Of a stretch of DNA of 42,013 nt, positions 1-10,223 are shown in pieces. How positions within the stretch are numbered: position 1 is the first letter of the stretch; the number at the start of each line of letters is the position of its first letter. The notes under the pieces are model-generated. The model ran no database searches. It was not told where the DNA came from and was given only the letters and a program-made list of their open reading frames with translations. Both the position numbers and the translations under genes were made by a program. Source of the stretch: an uncultured Pelagibacteraceae bacterium (GTDB taxonomy: Bacteria > Pseudomonadota > Alphaproteobacteria > Pelagibacterales > AG-422-B15); the NCBI GenBank assembly GCA_902533965.1, contig CACANZ010000006.1, positions 1-42,013 on the forward strand, written 5' to 3'.

Positions 1-105
1 GTGCAAAGCATCTGATACAATTTTATCAACTTTTGAGTTATCTAAATTGCTTCTAGTGAAAAAGAGGCTGTCATTGGACTGATTCTCTATTTTTTTGTTA
101 ATCAT
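1..105 (-). CDS. tldD: TldD metalloprotease, N-terminal fragment (partial)
   Basis: An open frame runs leftward from an ATG at 103-105 to the window edge, giving 35 residues and no stop. The peptide contains LFFTRSNLDNSKVDKIVSDA and ends ALH. This resembles the N-terminus of TldD, the zinc-dependent protease that acts with TldE/PmbA on small peptides and unfolded segments. In many alphaproteobacteria tldD lies divergently next to the cytochrome oxidase subunit II gene, as here, which is the stronger argument. The catalytic HExxxH region lies outside the window. No clear Shine-Dalgarno precedes the ATG, and the frame stays open upstream for about 50 bases without another ATG. Confidence 0.6.
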   Translation of the reverse strand, partial: MINKKIENQSNDSLFFTRSNLDNSKVDKIVSDALH

Positions 106-227
106 TTCGAATTGTTCTGAATCAAAGTTATTGTTACAAAATATATTAAAAAAACCCTAAAAACTAGCAAAAATTGCGTCAAACTGTCGCGAAATAATGA
201 GTAGTTTAATACAAATTAAGCAGTATA

Positions 228-239
228 TATTACGTAATA
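228..239. promoter_or_regulatory. 12-bp perfect palindrome in the tldD/coxB divergent gap
   Basis: The gap between the divergent tldD fragment and coxB (106-268) holds no gene. It contains a perfect palindrome, TATTACGTAATA, 29 bases before the coxB start codon. Its place between two divergent genes suits an operator for the oxidase cluster, but no regulator can be named. I do not see a convincing -35/-10 pair to go with it. Confidence 0.3.
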
Positions 240-268
240 GCTCAAAACTTTAAATCAATAATTTCTCT

Positions 269-1096
269 ATGAAAAATATTATTAAGATATTATTTTTTCT
301 TCTTATACCTTCTTTTTCTTCAGCAAATGAAGGCATTTCTGAAAATTGGCAGTTAAGCTTTCAACAGCCTGCAACGGATTTAATGTCTGACATTATATCA
401 TTTCATAGTTATATTTTAATGCCTATCATTACAGGCATATCACTTTTAGTACTTGGTCTTCTGCTATATATCATGTTCAGATTTAATAGTAGCCGTAATC
501 ATGTTGCTTCCACGACAACACATAACACAACAATTGAAATATTGTGGACTGTAATTCCAGTAATATTGTTAATTATTATTGCTATTCCATCTTTCAGATT
601 ACTTTACGTTTCTGAAACAATACCAAAGGCAGATATAACAATTAAGGCTATCGGCAATCAATGGTATTGGACTTACGAGTATCCTGATTTCGATGATATC
701 TCTTTTGATGCCAACATGCTTGCTGACCATGAACTATCAGATCCAAAGTTAAGATTGTTAGAGACTGATACTCAAATTGTTGTACCAGTAGATAAAGTGG
801 TCAAGCTTCAATTAACTTCAGCAGATGTGCTGCACGCTTGGACAATTCCAGCATTTGGTGTCAAGATGGATGCTGTACCAGGAAGATTAAATGAAACATG
901 GTTTAAGGCTAATAAAGAAGGAATTTATTATGGCCAATGCTCAGAACTTTGTGGTCCAAAACATGCATTTATGCCAATTAACGTAAAAGTTGTCTCGAAC
1001 AAAGAGTTTGAAGAGTGGATCGAATTTGCTAAATCTGAGTATGCATCTCTAGAGATTAATTACAGTGACGGTACATTTGAAATGGCTAAAAAATAA
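269..1096 (+). CDS. coxB: Cytochrome c oxidase subunit II
   Basis: CuA-bearing subunit that accepts electrons from cytochrome c in aa3-type oxidase. An N-terminal signal-like segment (residues 1-19) is followed by two transmembrane helices (about 45-70 and 90-110) and a periplasmic cupredoxin domain. The CuA ligands are all visible: H189, C224, E226, C228, H232 and M235 in the motif YGQCSELCGPKHAFM. The aromatic patch QWYWTYEY (131-138), the electron entry point, is present. There is no fused cytochrome c domain, so this is the short 275-residue form. It is the first gene of the oxidase cluster and coxA follows after 28 bases. Confidence 0.97.
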   Translation: MKNIIKILFFLLIPSFSSANEGISENWQLSFQQPATDLMSDIISFHSYILMPIITGISLLVLGLLLYIMFRFNSSRNHVASTTTHNTTIEILWTVIPVILLIIIAIPSFRLLYVSETIPKADITIKAIGNQWYWTYEYPDFDDISFDANMLADHELSDPKLRLLETDTQIVVPVDKVVKLQLTSADVLHAWTIPAFGVKMDAVPGRLNETWFKANKEGIYYGQCSELCGPKHAFMPINVKVVSNKEFEEWIEFAKSEYASLEINYSDGTFEMAKK

Positions 1097-1124
1097 AATA
1101 TTTATTTAGAGGAGAAATATATAA

Positions 1125-2735
<1,611 letters not shown>

Positions 2736-2743
2736 AAATTACA

Positions 2744-3673
2744 ATGGCAAATATTACCTCAGTTTCTAACAAACAGGAATTTGGGCTAGGTTCTATTTCG
2801 ACAAAACTAGTTCTGTATACCTCCTTGCTTAAACCAAGGGTCATGTCACTTTCTATATTTACAAGCTTTGTAGGAATGATAATCGCACCTGGAAGTTTAA
2901 GTTTTACTAAGGGTTTACTCGCAATTCTTGCTATCTCAATTGGTTCTGGCGCGTCAGGAGCATTAAACATGTGGTATGAGAGAGATACTGACAAATTAAT
3001 GAATAGAACAAAAGATCGAGCCTTGCCAACAAACCAAATAAGCGCTAATGGGGCACTCATCTATGGCATAGCTCTCTCAATAATTGCTGTATCAATGCTT
3101 TATTTGGTTTCAAATTTAGCGGCTGCAGGATTACTTTTACTGACAATTTGCTTTTATATATTTGTTTACACAATATGGCTTAAAAAGAGGACACCTCAAA
3201 ATATTGTGATAGGAGGTGCAGCGGGAGCCTTTCCTCCGATGATCGGTTGGGCAGTTGTGACGGGAGATGTTTCAACTGAGATTTGCCTTCTTTTCATATT
3301 AATTTTTCTATGGACGCCTCCTCATTTCTGGGCTCTTGCACTTTATAAATCTGATGATTACAAAAAGGCTGGAATTCCAATGATGCCACTGATTGTTGGT
3401 GAGCGTAAAACGATAAATTTAATTATCGCATATTCGATTACCTTATTGCCACTTACTTTAATTATGAGTTCATACTATTCTTTGTTCTTTGGAGTTTCGT
3501 CAACAGCTCTAAGTATTTTTTTCATTTATTTGGCATTTGATCTCAAAAGATCGTGGTTGAAAGATGGCTTGCTTGAGCGAAAAGCTCAAATGCTATTTTA
3601 TTTTTCAATTATTTATCTGTTTAATATATTCTCAATTCTATTAATCGATAATTTACTATGGAATATTTACTGA
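2744..3673 (+). CDS. ctaB: Protohaem IX farnesyltransferase (haem O synthase)
   Basis: Transfers a farnesyl group to protohaem to make haem O, the precursor of haem A for the oxidase. The 309-residue protein is polytopic and belongs to the UbiA prenyltransferase superfamily. The first substrate/Mg-binding motif is NMWYERDTDKLMNRT (from residue 75), with glutamate at one position where relatives usually have aspartate. A second acidic patch, YKSDDYKKAGIPMMP, is also typical of the family. The stop TGA shares one base with the ATG of the next small gene, so the two are probably translationally coupled. Confidence 0.95.
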   Translation: MANITSVSNKQEFGLGSISTKLVLYTSLLKPRVMSLSIFTSFVGMIIAPGSLSFTKGLLAILAISIGSGASGALNMWYERDTDKLMNRTKDRALPTNQISANGALIYGIALSIIAVSMLYLVSNLAAAGLLLLTICFYIFVYTIWLKKRTPQNIVIGGAAGAFPPMIGWAVVTGDVSTEICLLFILIFLWTPPHFWALALYKSDDYKKAGIPMMPLIVGERKTINLIIAYSITLLPLTLIMSSYYSLFFGVSSTALSIFFIYLAFDLKRSWLKDGLLERKAQMLFYFSIIYLFNIFSILLIDNLLWNIY

Positions 3674-3777
3674 TGGATAAAAAAATAAAAAAAAGAAATA
3701 TAATAACTGCCCTCGTACTAGTTTTCTTTGTGGCCTTATTTTTCTCTTACACTGTTTATAAGTTGGGAACTATTTAA
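3673..3777 (+). CDS. Small CoxF-like membrane protein (34 aa)
   Basis: An ATG overlapping the ctaB stop by one base opens a 34-codon frame that ends directly against the ctaG start codon. The protein has a lysine-rich N-terminus (MDKKIKKR), one hydrophobic helix (about residues 10-28) and the ending YTVYKLGTI. Alphaproteobacterial oxidase operons carry a small single-helix protein at this exact position, called CoxF in rhizobia, with a basic start and a T-x-x-K-x-G ending. The position, topology and ending match. The exact spacing, with no gap on either side, supports a translated gene. Its biochemical role in oxidase assembly is not established. Confidence 0.75.
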   Translation: MDKKIKKRNIITALVLVFFVALFFSYTVYKLGTI

Positions 3778-4314
3778 ATGAATTTTATCAGGTCAAACAA
3801 TAGCATCACTGCGATTGGACTAATAGGAATAGTTATCATCATGATCGCTTTAGCCTATGCGTCAGTGCCTCTATACAACTATTTTTGTAAAGTTACAGGA
3901 TTTGGGGGCACTCCAAATGTGTATTCTTCTGAAAGCATTTATTCTATCGATAAAACTATCAATGTTAGATTAGACTCCAACGTTGGTTCTACACTCGATT
4001 GGGAATTCTATCCTGAGCAAAGAATTCATCAATTAAAGATAGGTGAAAATAAACTAATTAATTATGTGATAGAGAATAATACAGACCAAACTCTAAGCGG
4101 TACAGCTGTTTATAATGTATCACCAACTGAGGCAGGCAAGTACTTCAATAAAATTGAATGCTTTTGTTTTCAAGAAACAGAGCTCATGGCTAACGAAACT
4201 AAAATTATGCCAGTTTCATTTTTCATAGATCCTGAAATTGAAAATGATAAATACATTTCTGATTTATCAGAAGTTACTTTGTCCTATACCTTTTATGAAA
4301 ACAGTGATACATAA
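3778..4314 (+). CDS. ctaG: Cytochrome c oxidase assembly protein CtaG/Cox11
   Basis: Membrane-anchored copper chaperone that delivers copper to the CuB site of subunit I. The 178-residue protein has one N-terminal helix (about residues 12-32) followed by the family motif VPLYNYFCKVTGFGGT. The copper-binding motif CFCFQE sits in the periplasmic beta-sandwich domain (near residue 128). Length is typical of bacterial Cox11. It abuts the CoxF-like gene and is followed by coxC after 6 bases, so it is plainly part of the oxidase operon. Confidence 0.95.
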   Translation: MNFIRSNNSITAIGLIGIVIIMIALAYASVPLYNYFCKVTGFGGTPNVYSSESIYSIDKTINVRLDSNVGSTLDWEFYPEQRIHQLKIGENKLINYVIENNTDQTLSGTAVYNVSPTEAGKYFNKIECFCFQETELMANETKIMPVSFFIDPEIENDKYISDLSEVTLSYTFYENSDT

Positions 4315-4320
4315 TTATAT

Positions 4321-5121
4321 ATGAGTTCAGAAAATACAAAAAGAACACATGAATACCATTTAGTTGATCCAAGTCCTTGGCCCCTTCTTGCATCGATTGG
4401 AGCTTTAATCGCATGCGTTGGTGCGGTTGTTTATTTTAGGACCAATGACATGTGGACAATGATAATTGGTTTAGCAATTGTTATCTATGTCTCATACATG
4501 TGGTTTAGAGATGTGATTATAGAGGGCGAACATCAAGGTCATCACACCCCTGTTGTTCAAATTGGCCTTAGATACGGCATGACTTTATTTATTGCATCAG
4601 AAGTTATGTTCTTTGTTGCTTGGTTTTGGGCATATTTCAACGCAAGTTTATTCCCTACTGAACAAATAGGAGCTATATGGCCTCCACCAGATATTCATCT
4701 AATGGATCCATGGCATATACCTCTAATCAACACTTTAATCTTGCTTTTATCAGGAACAACAGTTACCTGGGCTCATCATGCATTGCTAGAAGGCAATAGA
4801 AAAGAGCTAATACAGGGACTTTGGTGCACGGTAGGACTTGGTGTCGTATTCACTGGTTTTCAGGTTTATGAATACATGCATGCTGATTTTTCATTTTCTG
4901 GGCACATCTATGGCGCAACTTTTTATATGGCGACTGGCTTTCATGGTTTTCATGTTCTAATTGGAACAATATTCTTAATTGTTTGTCTTGGAAGATCGAT
5001 TGCTGGCCATTTTAAATCTGACCATCATTTTGGGTTTGAGGCTGCTGCTTGGTATTGGCATTTTGTTGATGTTGTTTGGTTATTTTTATTTGCAGCAATT
5101 TATGTTTGGGGCTCATATTAA
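4321..5121 (+). CDS. coxC: Cytochrome c oxidase subunit III
   Basis: Third core subunit of the aa3 oxidase, stabilising the D proton pathway of subunit I. It has 266 residues with seven predicted helices. Typical landmarks are the N-terminal YHLVDPSPWP, the EVMFFVAWFWAYF helix carrying the conserved glutamate, ATFYMATGFHGFHV, and AAAWYWHFVDVVWLFLFAAIY near the C-terminus. A DUF983 gene, often found after coxC in related bacteria, is absent; SURF1 follows after 12 bases. Confidence 0.97.
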   Translation: MSSENTKRTHEYHLVDPSPWPLLASIGALIACVGAVVYFRTNDMWTMIIGLAIVIYVSYMWFRDVIIEGEHQGHHTPVVQIGLRYGMTLFIASEVMFFVAWFWAYFNASLFPTEQIGAIWPPPDIHLMDPWHIPLINTLILLLSGTTVTWAHHALLEGNRKELIQGLWCTVGLGVVFTGFQVYEYMHADFSFSGHIYGATFYMATGFHGFHVLIGTIFLIVCLGRSIAGHFKSDHHFGFEAAAWYWHFVDVVWLFLFAAIYVWGSY

Positions 5122-5133
5122 TAAATACTATAA

Positions 5134-5823
5134 TTGATTAAAAATCTTCTTTTCCATTTAATATTTATTTCAACAATTGTCCTGCTTCTTTTGCTTTGTT
5201 TTTGGCAAACACAAAGGCTCGAATGGAAAAATAATTTAATAGAGTCAATTAATTCTAATTATAATTCTGTTATAGATGAATTTCCGTCAAACGACGAGAA
5301 CTCTCAATATGAATTCATGAATACTTCGGTAAAAGGACAACTATTAACTGGTAAAAAAATGTTTTTTTATAAATTTAATCTTAAAGGAGAGTCTGGTTAC
5401 GAAATTGTCTTACCAATGGAAATGATTAGAAAAAAATTTATTTATGTAATACTTGGCTGGATACCGTTTGACTCGAAAGATAATTTTGAATTAGATGAAG
5501 TTTTCAAAAATAGTGAGATAGAAATCAGAGGAGCTTTAATCTATTCAAAGGATCGAAAGCCACTTATTCCAGAAAATGATACAATCGCAAATACCTGGTA
5601 TTTGCTCAATACAAGTGAAATGGATGAATATCATAAATTAAATTCTAGTAAGTATATGATTAAATTAATAGACCAAAGCTATTCTGATAATGTTTTAATT
5701 GAATTTGAGCCATCTAATATAACAAATAATCATCTCCAGTATGCTGTCACCTGGTTTTTGTTGTCTTTTGTAATTATGATAATGTATATCTACTATATCA
5801 GACAAAAGGTGCAAAAAAAATGA
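5134..5823 (+). CDS. SURF1-family oxidase assembly protein
   Basis: Membrane protein needed for insertion or maturation of haem a in cytochrome oxidase. It has two end-capping helices (about residues 5-22 and 205-222) around a periplasmic loop. The N-terminal motif WQTQRLEWK and the C-terminal NNHLQYAVTWF are diagnostic. The start must be TTG at 5134, because an in-frame TAA occupies 5131-5133 and the next in-frame ATG would remove the first helix. The stop overlaps the thrC start by four bases (ATGA). Confidence 0.9.
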   Translation: MIKNLLFHLIFISTIVLLLLLCFWQTQRLEWKNNLIESINSNYNSVIDEFPSNDENSQYEFMNTSVKGQLLTGKKMFFYKFNLKGESGYEIVLPMEMIRKKFIYVILGWIPFDSKDNFELDEVFKNSEIEIRGALIYSKDRKPLIPENDTIANTWYLLNTSEMDEYHKLNSSKYMIKLIDQSYSDNVLIEFEPSNITNNHLQYAVTWFLLSFVIMIMYIYYIRQKVQKK

Positions 5824-7205
5824 GGTATAGAAGCACAAGGGGCAGCGATTACTTTGGCTTTAGAGAAGTTTTATTTGCTGGATTAGCAAATGATGGAGGC
5901 CTATTTATTCCTGAAAATTGGCCAAATATAAATCATAAAGATATTAATCGAAATGTAAGTTATGAGGACTTAACAGAAATTATTTTGTCCCCATTTATTG
6001 GTGACGATGTAGAAGCCGATCAATTAAAGAGGATTATTAAAGAAGCGTATTCAAATAACTTTACAGAAAGTGGCTGTGTATCATTCAAGGAGCTTAATAC
6101 AAATGAAATAATCGTGGAGCTATTTAATGGCCCAACTTTAGCCTTCAAAGACTTCGCAATGCAATTACTTATCCCTCTTTTTGATCATTTTTTAGAAAAA
6201 GAGGAGAAAAGAATAAATCTTATAGTAGCAACATCAGGTGATACAGGATCAGCTGCTATAAACGCTGTAAAAAAAAGCAAAAATATAAATATTTTCTGTT
6301 TATATCCTAAGGGTAGGATTTCAGAATTTCAGAGAAGACAGATGTCTACTGTTAATCAAGAAAATATTTTTCTTTGTGAAGTTGAAGGAACTTTTGATGA
6401 CTGTCAAAAAATTGTTAAAGATATTTTGAAAGATACAAATTATAGTATGCATAATAATATATCAGCAGTTAATTCAATTAATTGGGCAAGAATTATCATT
6501 CAATCAGTATATTACTTTTATACATTTATTAATTTTACAGAAAGAGCATCCAATAAAGTTAATTTTTCTGTTCCTACTGGTAACTTTGGAGATATTTATG
6601 CTGGTTATGTTTCATATAAAATGGGATTACCTATCAATAAATTAATAGTGGCTACTAACGAAAACGACATTCTAAATAGATTTATGAAGTCAGGAGTATA
6701 TGAGTCTAAAACAGTTATAAAAACATCAAGTCCAAGTATGGATATTCAGGTAGCAAGTAATTTTGAAAGATTACTTTTTGAAATACTTAATCAATCAAAT
6801 ACTGAAACAAAAGTATCAATGGAAAATTTTGAAGAAAGTGGAAAAATATCAATATCTGAGGAAAACTTAAAAAAAGTTCGAGAGGTATTTAGCTCGAATA
6901 GTTCTTCGATGGATATCGTTCAAAACACAATCAAATCCGTGAAAGATAATTTTTCATATGTTATTGACCCCCACACTGCTACAGGACTGGATGCATCAAG
7001 ATTTGAAAAAGATATGGATAGGCTTAATTTTGTTTTGGCTACAGCTCACCCTGTAAAATTTTCTGAGGTTGTTGAAAAATCAATAGGTGAAGATTTAAAT
7101 TTAATGAGTAAATACAATTACTTATTTGATGCTGAAGAAAAAATGTATAAAATGGAAAATAACACAAGTCGAATTAAAGAATTCATTAGGGAGCAGATAA
7201 GCTAG
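5820..7205 (+). CDS. thrC: Threonine synthase
   Basis: PLP enzyme converting O-phosphohomoserine to threonine in the cytosol. It has 461 residues, the long form usual in proteobacteria. The N-terminus YRSTRG is family-typical, the probable PLP lysine is K110 in LAFKDFAMQ, and the phosphate-binding SGDTGSAA follows at about 139-146. NSINWARI and PTGNFGD are further family motifs. It overlaps SURF1 (ATGA) and the next gene by one base. The preceding pathway enzyme, thrB, lies 1.5 kb further on, on the other strand. Confidence 0.95.
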   Translation: MRYRSTRGSDYFGFREVLFAGLANDGGLFIPENWPNINHKDINRNVSYEDLTEIILSPFIGDDVEADQLKRIIKEAYSNNFTESGCVSFKELNTNEIIVELFNGPTLAFKDFAMQLLIPLFDHFLEKEEKRINLIVATSGDTGSAAINAVKKSKNINIFCLYPKGRISEFQRRQMSTVNQENIFLCEVEGTFDDCQKIVKDILKDTNYSMHNNISAVNSINWARIIIQSVYYFYTFINFTERASNKVNFSVPTGNFGDIYAGYVSYKMGLPINKLIVATNENDILNRFMKSGVYESKTVIKTSSPSMDIQVASNFERLLFEILNQSNTETKVSMENFEESGKISISEENLKKVREVFSSNSSSMDIVQNTIKSVKDNFSYVIDPHTATGLDASRFEKDMDRLNFVLATAHPVKFSEVVEKSIGEDLNLMSKYNYLFDAEEKMYKMENNTSRIKEFIREQIS

Positions 7206-7780
7206 TGTCATTTTTAACAACTTATTATCCAAAAAAGATAACATTTGAGAGGAAAGGTGAAAACGTCATCCTAAGACCTCCTGATTATAAAGACTGGAAA
7301 TCATGGTCTTCATTAAAAGAAAAAAATAAAAAATATTTAAAACCGTGGGAACCTACATGGTCACCAAATGAACTTGAAAGAAGTTCATTTGTAAAAAGAG
7401 TAAGATATTTTGAAAAACTTGCATTAGGTGATAATGCATATTCCTTTCTGATATTTGAAAAAAATAATAATAATTTGATTGGCGAAATTAATATAAATAA
7501 TGTTCAAAGAGGTGTAGTTCAATCTTGCTCAATTGGGTATTGGATTTGTGAAACTAAGATGGGTAAAGGTTTAATGAGTGAATCAATAAAACTTATCAAA
7601 GAATTTATTTTTGATGAATTGAATTTACATAGAGTAGAGGCAGCGTGCCTACCAAGGAATGAGCGTTCTTTAAAGACACTTGAAAAAAATAATTTTTGCA
7701 TTGAAGGATTAGTAAGACAGTATTTGAAAATCAATGGCAAGTGGGAGGACCACTTACTTTTATCATGTATTAAGGAATAA
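7205..7780 (+). CDS. GNAT N-acetyltransferase, RimJ/RimL-like
   Basis: Acetyl-CoA-dependent acetyltransferase of 191 residues. The GNAT core is visible as IGYWICETKMGKGLMSES (acetyl-CoA loop, motif A) and LHRVEAACLPRNERSLKTLE (motif B), as in the RimJ/RimL group that acetylates protein N-termini. The actual substrate is unknown. It starts with GTG, one base overlapping the thrC stop (TAGTG), and there is no better start. In several alphaproteobacteria a similar acetyltransferase follows thrC, usually with an M16 peptidase gene between them; that peptidase is missing here. Confidence 0.8.
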   Translation: MSFLTTYYPKKITFERKGENVILRPPDYKDWKSWSSLKEKNKKYLKPWEPTWSPNELERSSFVKRVRYFEKLALGDNAYSFLIFEKNNNNLIGEININNVQRGVVQSCSIGYWICETKMGKGLMSESIKLIKEFIFDELNLHRVEAACLPRNERSLKTLEKNNFCIEGLVRQYLKINGKWEDHLLLSCIKE

Positions 7781-7798
7781 ATTTAGTATGGTCGTCAA

Positions 7799-8284
7799 AT
7801 GTCAGATTTAATTGGAAATAAATTACCAAATGAGACTTTAGTTTTTATGGATAAGGACAAAGGTCCACAACCATTAAAGATATTGGATTTCTGCAAAGGG
7901 AAAAAAATAGTAATCTTTGGTGTACCAGGTGCATTCACACCAACATGTGCTCGAAATCATTTACCTGGCTTTATAGAGAATGCCGACAAAATTAGAGAAA
8001 AAGCTGTTGATGAAATAGTATGTTTTGCAACTAACGACATATTTACTATGTCAGCATGGGAGGAAATGTCTGGATCAAATGGAAAAATAAAATTTTTATC
8101 GGATAGTAAGGCTGAGTTTGCAAAATCATTAGGTACAGACTATCCCGATACATTTGGAACATCGATCAAGACAAAAAGATGCTCACTACTTGTCAATGAT
8201 GGAATAATTGAAAAGTTTTTTGTCGAAGTTGATGGTGGTAAAGTTGATGTAAGTGGAGCAAATAAAATGATGGATTTACTATAA
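7799..8284 (+). CDS. Peroxiredoxin, Prx5/hybrid type
   Basis: Thiol peroxidase reducing hydrogen peroxide and organic hydroperoxides, using glutaredoxin or thioredoxin as donor. It has 161 residues. The active-site motif PGAFTPTCARNHLPGF carries the peroxidatic C50, and WEEMSG and SLLVNDGIIEKFFVE are typical of the Prx5 subfamily. Other cysteines (C32, C75, about C169-equivalent region in KRCSLL) are not clearly resolving residues. It ends one base before the stop of the convergent rnhA. In many alphaproteobacteria a Prx5 gene sits beside rnhA and thrB, as here. Confidence 0.9.
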   Translation: MSDLIGNKLPNETLVFMDKDKGPQPLKILDFCKGKKIVIFGVPGAFTPTCARNHLPGFIENADKIREKAVDEIVCFATNDIFTMSAWEEMSGSNGKIKFLSDSKAEFAKSLGTDYPDTFGTSIKTKRCSLLVNDGIIEKFFVEVDGGKVDVSGANKMMDLL

Positions 8285-8285
8285 T

Positions 8286-8720
8286 TTATCTTTTTATCTG
8301 AGCGACAGCCAGTTTATCAGCAATTTCATTTCCGTAATCACCTGAATGACCTTTCACCCACTCCCATTTTATCGAGTGTTTATCGGTCAAATTGTCTAAT
8401 TCAACCCAAAGATCTTTATTTTTTACGTCTTTTTTTTGTGCGGTCTTCCAATCATTGGTTTTCCATTTTTTTATCCACTCCTGAATACCTTGCATGACAT
8501 ACTTTGAGTCAGTGAAAATTATTATGTCTCTTTTTTCATTAAGATAATCTAGAGCATAAATAACTGCTTTTAATTCCATTCTGTTATTTGTGGTGTTATT
8601 TTCAGATCCACTTAACTCAATTTTCTTATCATCAATTTCAATGTAAGCTCCCCAACCTCCATTGCCCGGATTGCCTGAGCAAGCTCCATCGGTGTACATA
8701 ACAACCTTTTTAGAGGCCAT
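8286..8720 (-). CDS. rnhA: Ribonuclease HI
   Basis: Cleaves RNA in RNA-DNA hybrids during replication and R-loop removal. It has 144 residues, close to the family norm. Catalytic residues are D11 in YTDGACSGNPG, E49 in NRMELKAVI, D71 in FTDSKYVMQG and D135 in EIADKLA, with H125 in the flexible VKGHSG loop. The start overlaps the end of thrB by 11 bases, so the two are probably cotranscribed and coupled. A single base separates its stop from the convergent peroxiredoxin gene. Confidence 0.95.
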   Translation of the reverse strand: MASKKVVMYTDGACSGNPGNGGWGAYIEIDDKKIELSGSENNTTNNRMELKAVIYALDYLNEKRDIIIFTDSKYVMQGIQEWIKKWKTNDWKTAQKKDVKNKDLWVELDNLTDKHSIKWEWVKGHSGDYGNEIADKLAVAQIKR

Positions 8721-9672
8721 ATTCGCCTACTTTTTTAACGGATTGGTGAAATTGGAGTTTAGTGAGATACTCATTAGGGTCCTTTTTAAGGATCAGTTCA
8801 TTATCATCATGCGAATAGTAGTCGATTAAACGAGTTAGTAGATACCTTAGAGATGATGCTCTTGTAAGAAGAGGTAAAGCTTTCTTTTCTTCCTCTGAAA
8901 ATTCTCGCAACTGATTGTAACTGCCCAATAAATGTTTTGCTTTTGTTGGATTGAATTCGTTATTATTTGGCTCAAAACACCATGCATTTAGACAGATGGC
9001 AATTTCGTAAGCATAATAATCGGTGCATGCAAAATAAAAATCTATTATACCTGTAACCTCATTACCTTCAAAAAAAATATTATCTGGAAAAAGATCTGCA
9101 TGAATTATACCTGAAGGTAAACTATGACCAAGGTTTCCAGATAGGAAAGTATATTCTTCATTGATCACGTCGATTACCTGCGCGTTAATATTATCGTCAA
9201 CATTTTTTAAAGTTTGAATTAAGCTGTTGAGGTTTACAAATCCAAGCTCATTTTCTCTAGTCATTTCAAGTCTAGCTGATTCTTTATGCATTCTTGCGAT
9301 AGTGGAGCCTAAAGACGCACAGTGTATTGGTTTAATTTGATCTATTGACCTACCTTTTAAGAACGATGTGATTACAGCTTTCTTATTTTGAATTGAGTTC
9401 GAATAATTTCCTTTTTTATCTTGTATTACCTCAGGGCACTTTACATTGTTTTTATTCAAATGATTCATTAGATCAAAAAAGAATTGAAGATTATCTTGAT
9501 TTGTTCTTTCTTCAAAAATAGTAAGTATGTAATTTTTTTCTAGAGTCTTTAGTAAATAATTTGAATTAGAAGTTCCACCTTTTATACCTGAAAATTCGAG
9601 AACATTTTCAATACTATAGTGATCAGTAAAAAGATCCAGTTCTTCTCTAGATATGTGCGTATAGACTGCCAT
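8710..9672 (-). CDS. thrB: Homoserine kinase (ThrB, aminoglycoside-phosphotransferase fold)
   Basis: Phosphorylates homoserine to O-phosphohomoserine, the substrate of ThrC. It is the 320-residue type with a protein-kinase-like fold, not the GHMP type. The N-terminus MAVYTHISREELDLF is characteristic. GGTSNSNYLL forms the nucleotide loop, IHADLFPDNIFF the catalytic loop (HxDxxxxN), and GIIDFYFA the metal-binding DFG-like motif. It runs leftward 40 bases beyond the atpF stop, and may therefore be read through from the ATP synthase array as well as from its own promoter. Confidence 0.93.
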   Translation of the reverse strand: MAVYTHISREELDLFTDHYSIENVLEFSGIKGGTSNSNYLLKTLEKNYILTIFEERTNQDNLQFFFDLMNHLNKNNVKCPEVIQDKKGNYSNSIQNKKAVITSFLKGRSIDQIKPIHCASLGSTIARMHKESARLEMTRENELGFVNLNSLIQTLKNVDDNINAQVIDVINEEYTFLSGNLGHSLPSGIIHADLFPDNIFFEGNEVTGIIDFYFACTDYYAYEIAICLNAWCFEPNNNEFNPTKAKHLLGSYNQLREFSEEEKKALPLLTRASSLRYLLTRLIDYYSHDDNELILKKDPNEYLTKLQFHQSVKKVGEYGL

Positions 9673-9712
9673 AATTTATTTATAGCTTAGAAAGAGAGAT
9701 ATAAATAATAAA

Positions 9713-10207
9713 TTATACCTTAAGTTTACTTATTTGATCGATTGATTGTTTTACAAGCTTATCTGCACTTTGGTCGTTGATGTTTTCTAAGATAATTTTC
9801 TCAGCAATATTTACTGAGTTATTTACAATCTCGTCATTAACTTTTGATATAGCCATTTTTTCAGCCCTTGATATCTTTTCTATGGCTTGCTGTTCGGCTC
9901 TTTTAATAAATTCTTCTGCTTTTAACTTTGACTCTTCTTCGTGATTCTTTGCAATTTCCTTTGCTTGATCAATAATTGCTTTTGCTTCCTCATCAGCAGA
10001 CTGAACCTTTCTCTCGTAATCGGCTAAAAGAGAATTCGCTTCTTCTTTTAATTTTCGGGCATTATCTAACTCAGATTTGATTTTATCAATTTCACCATCA
10101 AGAAGTTTCGCAATCATTGATGGCGCTTTAATTACAAGCGCAATTATGACAAATATTATAAAAGCTACTAATACCCAAGACGATGGATCTGAAAAGAATG
10201 ATGACAT
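9713..10207 (-). CDS. atpF: ATP synthase F0 subunit b
   Basis: Peripheral-stalk subunit linking F0 to F1. It has 164 residues with one N-terminal membrane helix (about 10-27, WVLVAFIIFVIIALVI), then a long charged coiled coil rich in K, E and A, which is the b-subunit layout. It is the last of the F0 genes in the order I-B-E-b'-b found in alphaproteobacteria. The F1 genes (atpHAGDC) are not in this window, as is usual for this class, where the two halves are at separate loci. Confidence 0.9.
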   Translation of the reverse strand: MSSFFSDPSSWVLVAFIIFVIIALVIKAPSMIAKLLDGEIDKIKSELDNARKLKEEANSLLADYERKVQSADEEAKAIIDQAKEIAKNHEEESKLKAEEFIKRAEQQAIEKISRAEKMAISKVNDEIVNNSVNIAEKIILENINDQSADKLVKQSIDQISKLKV

Positions 10208-10223
10208 TAAATAGTTCCTAGCA

